From the NCBI RefSeq assembly GCF_008124615.1, contig NZ_VNIB01000007.1, forward strand, positions 115,001 through 179,000: a stretch of DNA of 64,000 nucleotides, in the 5' to 3' direction. Below, piece by piece: positions 62,712 to 64,000 of this stretch (position 1 is its first letter; each line of letters begins with the position of its first letter). A program made the position numbers and the translations under genes. This DNA is from Geothermobacter ehrlichii (GTDB taxonomy: Bacteria; Desulfobacterota; Desulfuromonadia; Desulfuromonadales; Geothermobacteraceae). The notes below the pieces were generated by a model that saw only the letters and a list, made by a program, of their open reading frames with translations, was not told where the DNA came from and searched no databases.

Positions 62712-63782
62712 TCAGCCGCCGACCTGTGACCAATTAATGGGTGTGCCACGCTTAATTTCCCCAACGGCCTTTTTGCCTAGAACAGTCTCAAAATATTTTG
62801 GCGGCAAACCATGCCCAGGGCGAATACAACGTACATTCTCCAGAGTAAACTCTTCACCCTCCGCTATGTCTTGCACGGCGTACAATGACCTTCGGAACAC
62901 CAAAGACTTCTTTTCTGCCTCCAAAGGTCCATAACTGACTTTCCCAAGGGATTGCCAAGCCCTTTCAACCTCTTGAACCAGAGATTTCATTTCTTCTGGT
63001 TCTAAAGAAAAAACTGCGTCCACTCCACCTCCATCACGGTTGAGCGTGAAATGTTTTTCAATAACTTTCGCACCCAAAGCAACACTTGCCACAGAAACAC
63101 CCACCCCCAGAGTGTGGTCAGAGATCCCAACTTCACAATCGAACAAATCACTCAAATGTGGGATCGTCAGGATATTTGTATTTTCAGGTGTTGCAGGATA
63201 GGTACTGGTACACTTGAGCAAGATGAGGTCCTTGCACCCAGCCTCTCTCGCAGCACGGACCGTCTCATCCAGCTCCGCAACCGTTGCCATTCCCGTTGAA
63301 ATGATCATTGGCTTGCCGGTTGCGGCGACTTTACGAATGAGGGGGATGTCGGTGTTTTCAAAAGAGGCAATCTTGTAGCAGGGCACCTCGAGATCCTCAA
63401 GAAAATCAACGGAAGTATCATCAAAAGGGGTACTGAAACAGATGAGCCCTAGATCCTTACAACGATCAAAGATTGGTTTATGCCATTCCCAAGGGGTGTA
63501 TGCCTCCCTGTACAAATCGTAGAGAGAACGTCCTTTCCAGGGATTGTTTTGGTCTTCAATAAAGAAACCGCCTTCAGAAAGATCCAAAGTCATTGTATCT
63601 GCGGTATAAGTCTGGAGTTTGATAGCATGGGCCCCCGACTGTGCAGCAGCTTCTACGATTTTCAGTGCCATATCCAACGACTGGTTATGATTGCCAGACA
63701 TTTCAGCAATTATCAAAGGAGGCTCTCCTTTGCCAATATAACGTCCGGAGATTTCAATTGTTTTTTCAATAGCTCTATGCAT
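62712..63782 (-). CDS. pseI: pseudaminic acid synthase (NeuB family)
   Basis: 356 residues. NeuB TIM barrel: GKGEPPLIIAEMSGNHNQSLDMALKIV, IKLQTYTADTMTL, CFSTPFDDTSVDFLEDLEVPCYKIASFENTDIPLI, GKPMIISTGMAT, VIEKHFTLNRDGGGVDAVFSLEPEE. It is followed by a SAF (antifreeze-like) domain (FRRSLYAVQDIAEGEEFTLENVR ... GLPPKYFETVLGK). ENTDIPLI and the overall pattern point to PseI (pseudaminic) rather than NeuB (sialic), condensing a 2,4-diacetamido hexose with phosphoenolpyruvate. It overlaps the upstream acetyltransferase by 8 bp. Confidence 0.9.
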   Translation of the reverse strand: MHRAIEKTIEISGRYIGKGEPPLIIAEMSGNHNQSLDMALKIVEAAAQSGAHAIKLQTYTADTMTLDLSEGGFFIEDQNNPWKGRSLYDLYREAYTPWEWHKPIFDRCKDLGLICFSTPFDDTSVDFLEDLEVPCYKIASFENTDIPLIRKVAATGKPMIISTGMATVAELDETVRAAREAGCKDLILLKCTSTYPATPENTNILTIPHLSDLFDCEVGISDHTLGVGVSVASVALGAKVIEKHFTLNRDGGGVDAVFSLEPEEMKSLVQEVERAWQSLGKVSYGPLEAEKKSLVFRRSLYAVQDIAEGEEFTLENVRCIRPGHGLPPKYFETVLGKKAVGEIKRGTPINWSQVGG

Positions 63783-64000
63783 GGTTCAATTCCTGCACAT
63801 ACGTGAGATGATTCTTGATATAACCTGCTTTTTTAAATGCCTTTTGAGAGGCAATATTTTCCGGCAGTATCTCAGCAAAGATACGAAGGACTTGAGGATA
63901 ATTCTGTCTTAACCACTCACTACCAGAACGAATCAGTTGGGGCCCTGTGCCTGGAGGTTGCCCCCCAGGCACCAGATAGACAGAGATCGTAGCGCTTTCT
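63775..64000 (-). CDS. C-terminal part of a GNAT acetyltransferase (pseudaminic-acid pathway)
   Basis: Open on the minus strand through the right edge: ESATISVYLVPGGQPPGTGP, then LIRSGSEWLRQNY and AEILPENIASQKAFKKAGY. The G-x-G-x-G/A-type acetyl-CoA loop and the P-E-N-x-x-S-x-x-x-F-x-x-x-G-[FY] ending are the GNAT hallmarks. Next to pseI it is most likely PseH, or the acetyltransferase half of a PseG-PseH fusion, making the 2,4-diacetamido sugar. The 8-bp overlap with pseI shows coupling. A GTG at 63972 is not the true start because the frame continues upstream with family-like sequence. Confidence 0.8.
   Translation of the reverse strand, partial: ESATISVYLVPGGQPPGTGPQLIRSGSEWLRQNYPQVLRIFAEILPENIASQKAFKKAGYIKNHLTYVQELNHA

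Overview
The window reads as a chromosomal segment of a GC-rich deltaproteobacterium of the Desulfuromonadales (Geobacter/Desulfuromonas-like) group. This is inferred from gene content and protein style, not from a database search. The clues are a bacterial housekeeping block (tyrS, ymdB, rny, 5-formyl-THF cyclo-ligase, zapA, ftsY, smc), a menaquinone/ubiquinone methyltransferase, a two-subunit sodium:solute (acetate-type) symporter with a CBS/nucleotidyltransferase partner, a roadblock protein, and heavy use of short dispersed repeats.

Layout. (1) 1-10.2 kb, minus strand: tyrS (cut by the window edge), ymdB, rny, 5-FCL, a candidate 6S RNA, zapA and a ZapB-like coiled coil behind a good sigma70-type promoter, then ftsY, a roadblock protein and smc. 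(2) 10.4-16.4 kb, plus strand: an RluA-type pseudouridine synthase, a large AsmA-like envelope protein, menG/ubiE, an isochorismatase-fold hydrolase and a MutT-type NUDIX hydrolase. (3) 17.0-25.1 kb, plus: an IclR-type regulator, a DUF4212 small subunit, a sodium:solute symporter and a small membrane protein. Five tandem units of about 505 bp that alternate between two types follow (20.57-23.08 kb), then a cNMP-CBS-DUF294 protein. (4) 25.3-27.4 kb, plus: three small envelope genes with a 149-bp tandem duplication at the last junction.

(5) 27.5-40.4 kb, minus: an exopolysaccharide assembly block. It holds an O-antigen ligase/polymerase with TPRs, a PHP-type tyrosine phosphatase, a Wzc-type tyrosine kinase, Wza, an outer-membrane beta-barrel protein, a small secreted protein, a WecA-like glycosyl-1-phosphate transferase, a VanZ-like protein and a GxxExxY protein. 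The intergenic gaps are filled by roughly 118-bp units whose two arms are triple 10-bp repeats in inverted orientation. (6) 40.4-44.1 kb: an islet flanked by direct repeats of about 260 bp that lie 3,387 bp apart. It carries two toxin-antitoxin/defence-like pairs (an ADP-ribosyltransferase-like protein with a small partner, and a nucleotidyltransferase with a winged-helix-like partner) among remnants of a family 2 glycosyltransferase. (7) 44.2-64 kb, minus: a surface-glycan biosynthesis locus with wecB, a GT4, a heparinase-fold protein, a two-domain dehydrogenase/oxidoreductase, a radical SAM protein, four further glycosyltransferase-like genes, Wzy, Wzx, pseudaminic-acid synthase and the end of a GNAT acetyltransferase. 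Two identical 1,311-bp ISL3-family elements in the same orientation bracket one glycosyltransferase. From about 53 kb to 62.7 kb the DNA is conspicuously AT-rich compared with the rest, as expected of a transferred O-antigen-type locus.

The right-hand 36 kb is transcribed almost entirely leftward. It makes biological sense as one path: nonulosonic and N-acetyl sugar synthesis, glycan assembly, flipping by Wzx, polymerisation by Wzy, then control and export by Wzc, the phosphatase and Wza. The intergenic repeats and the defence-like islet lie inside this path.
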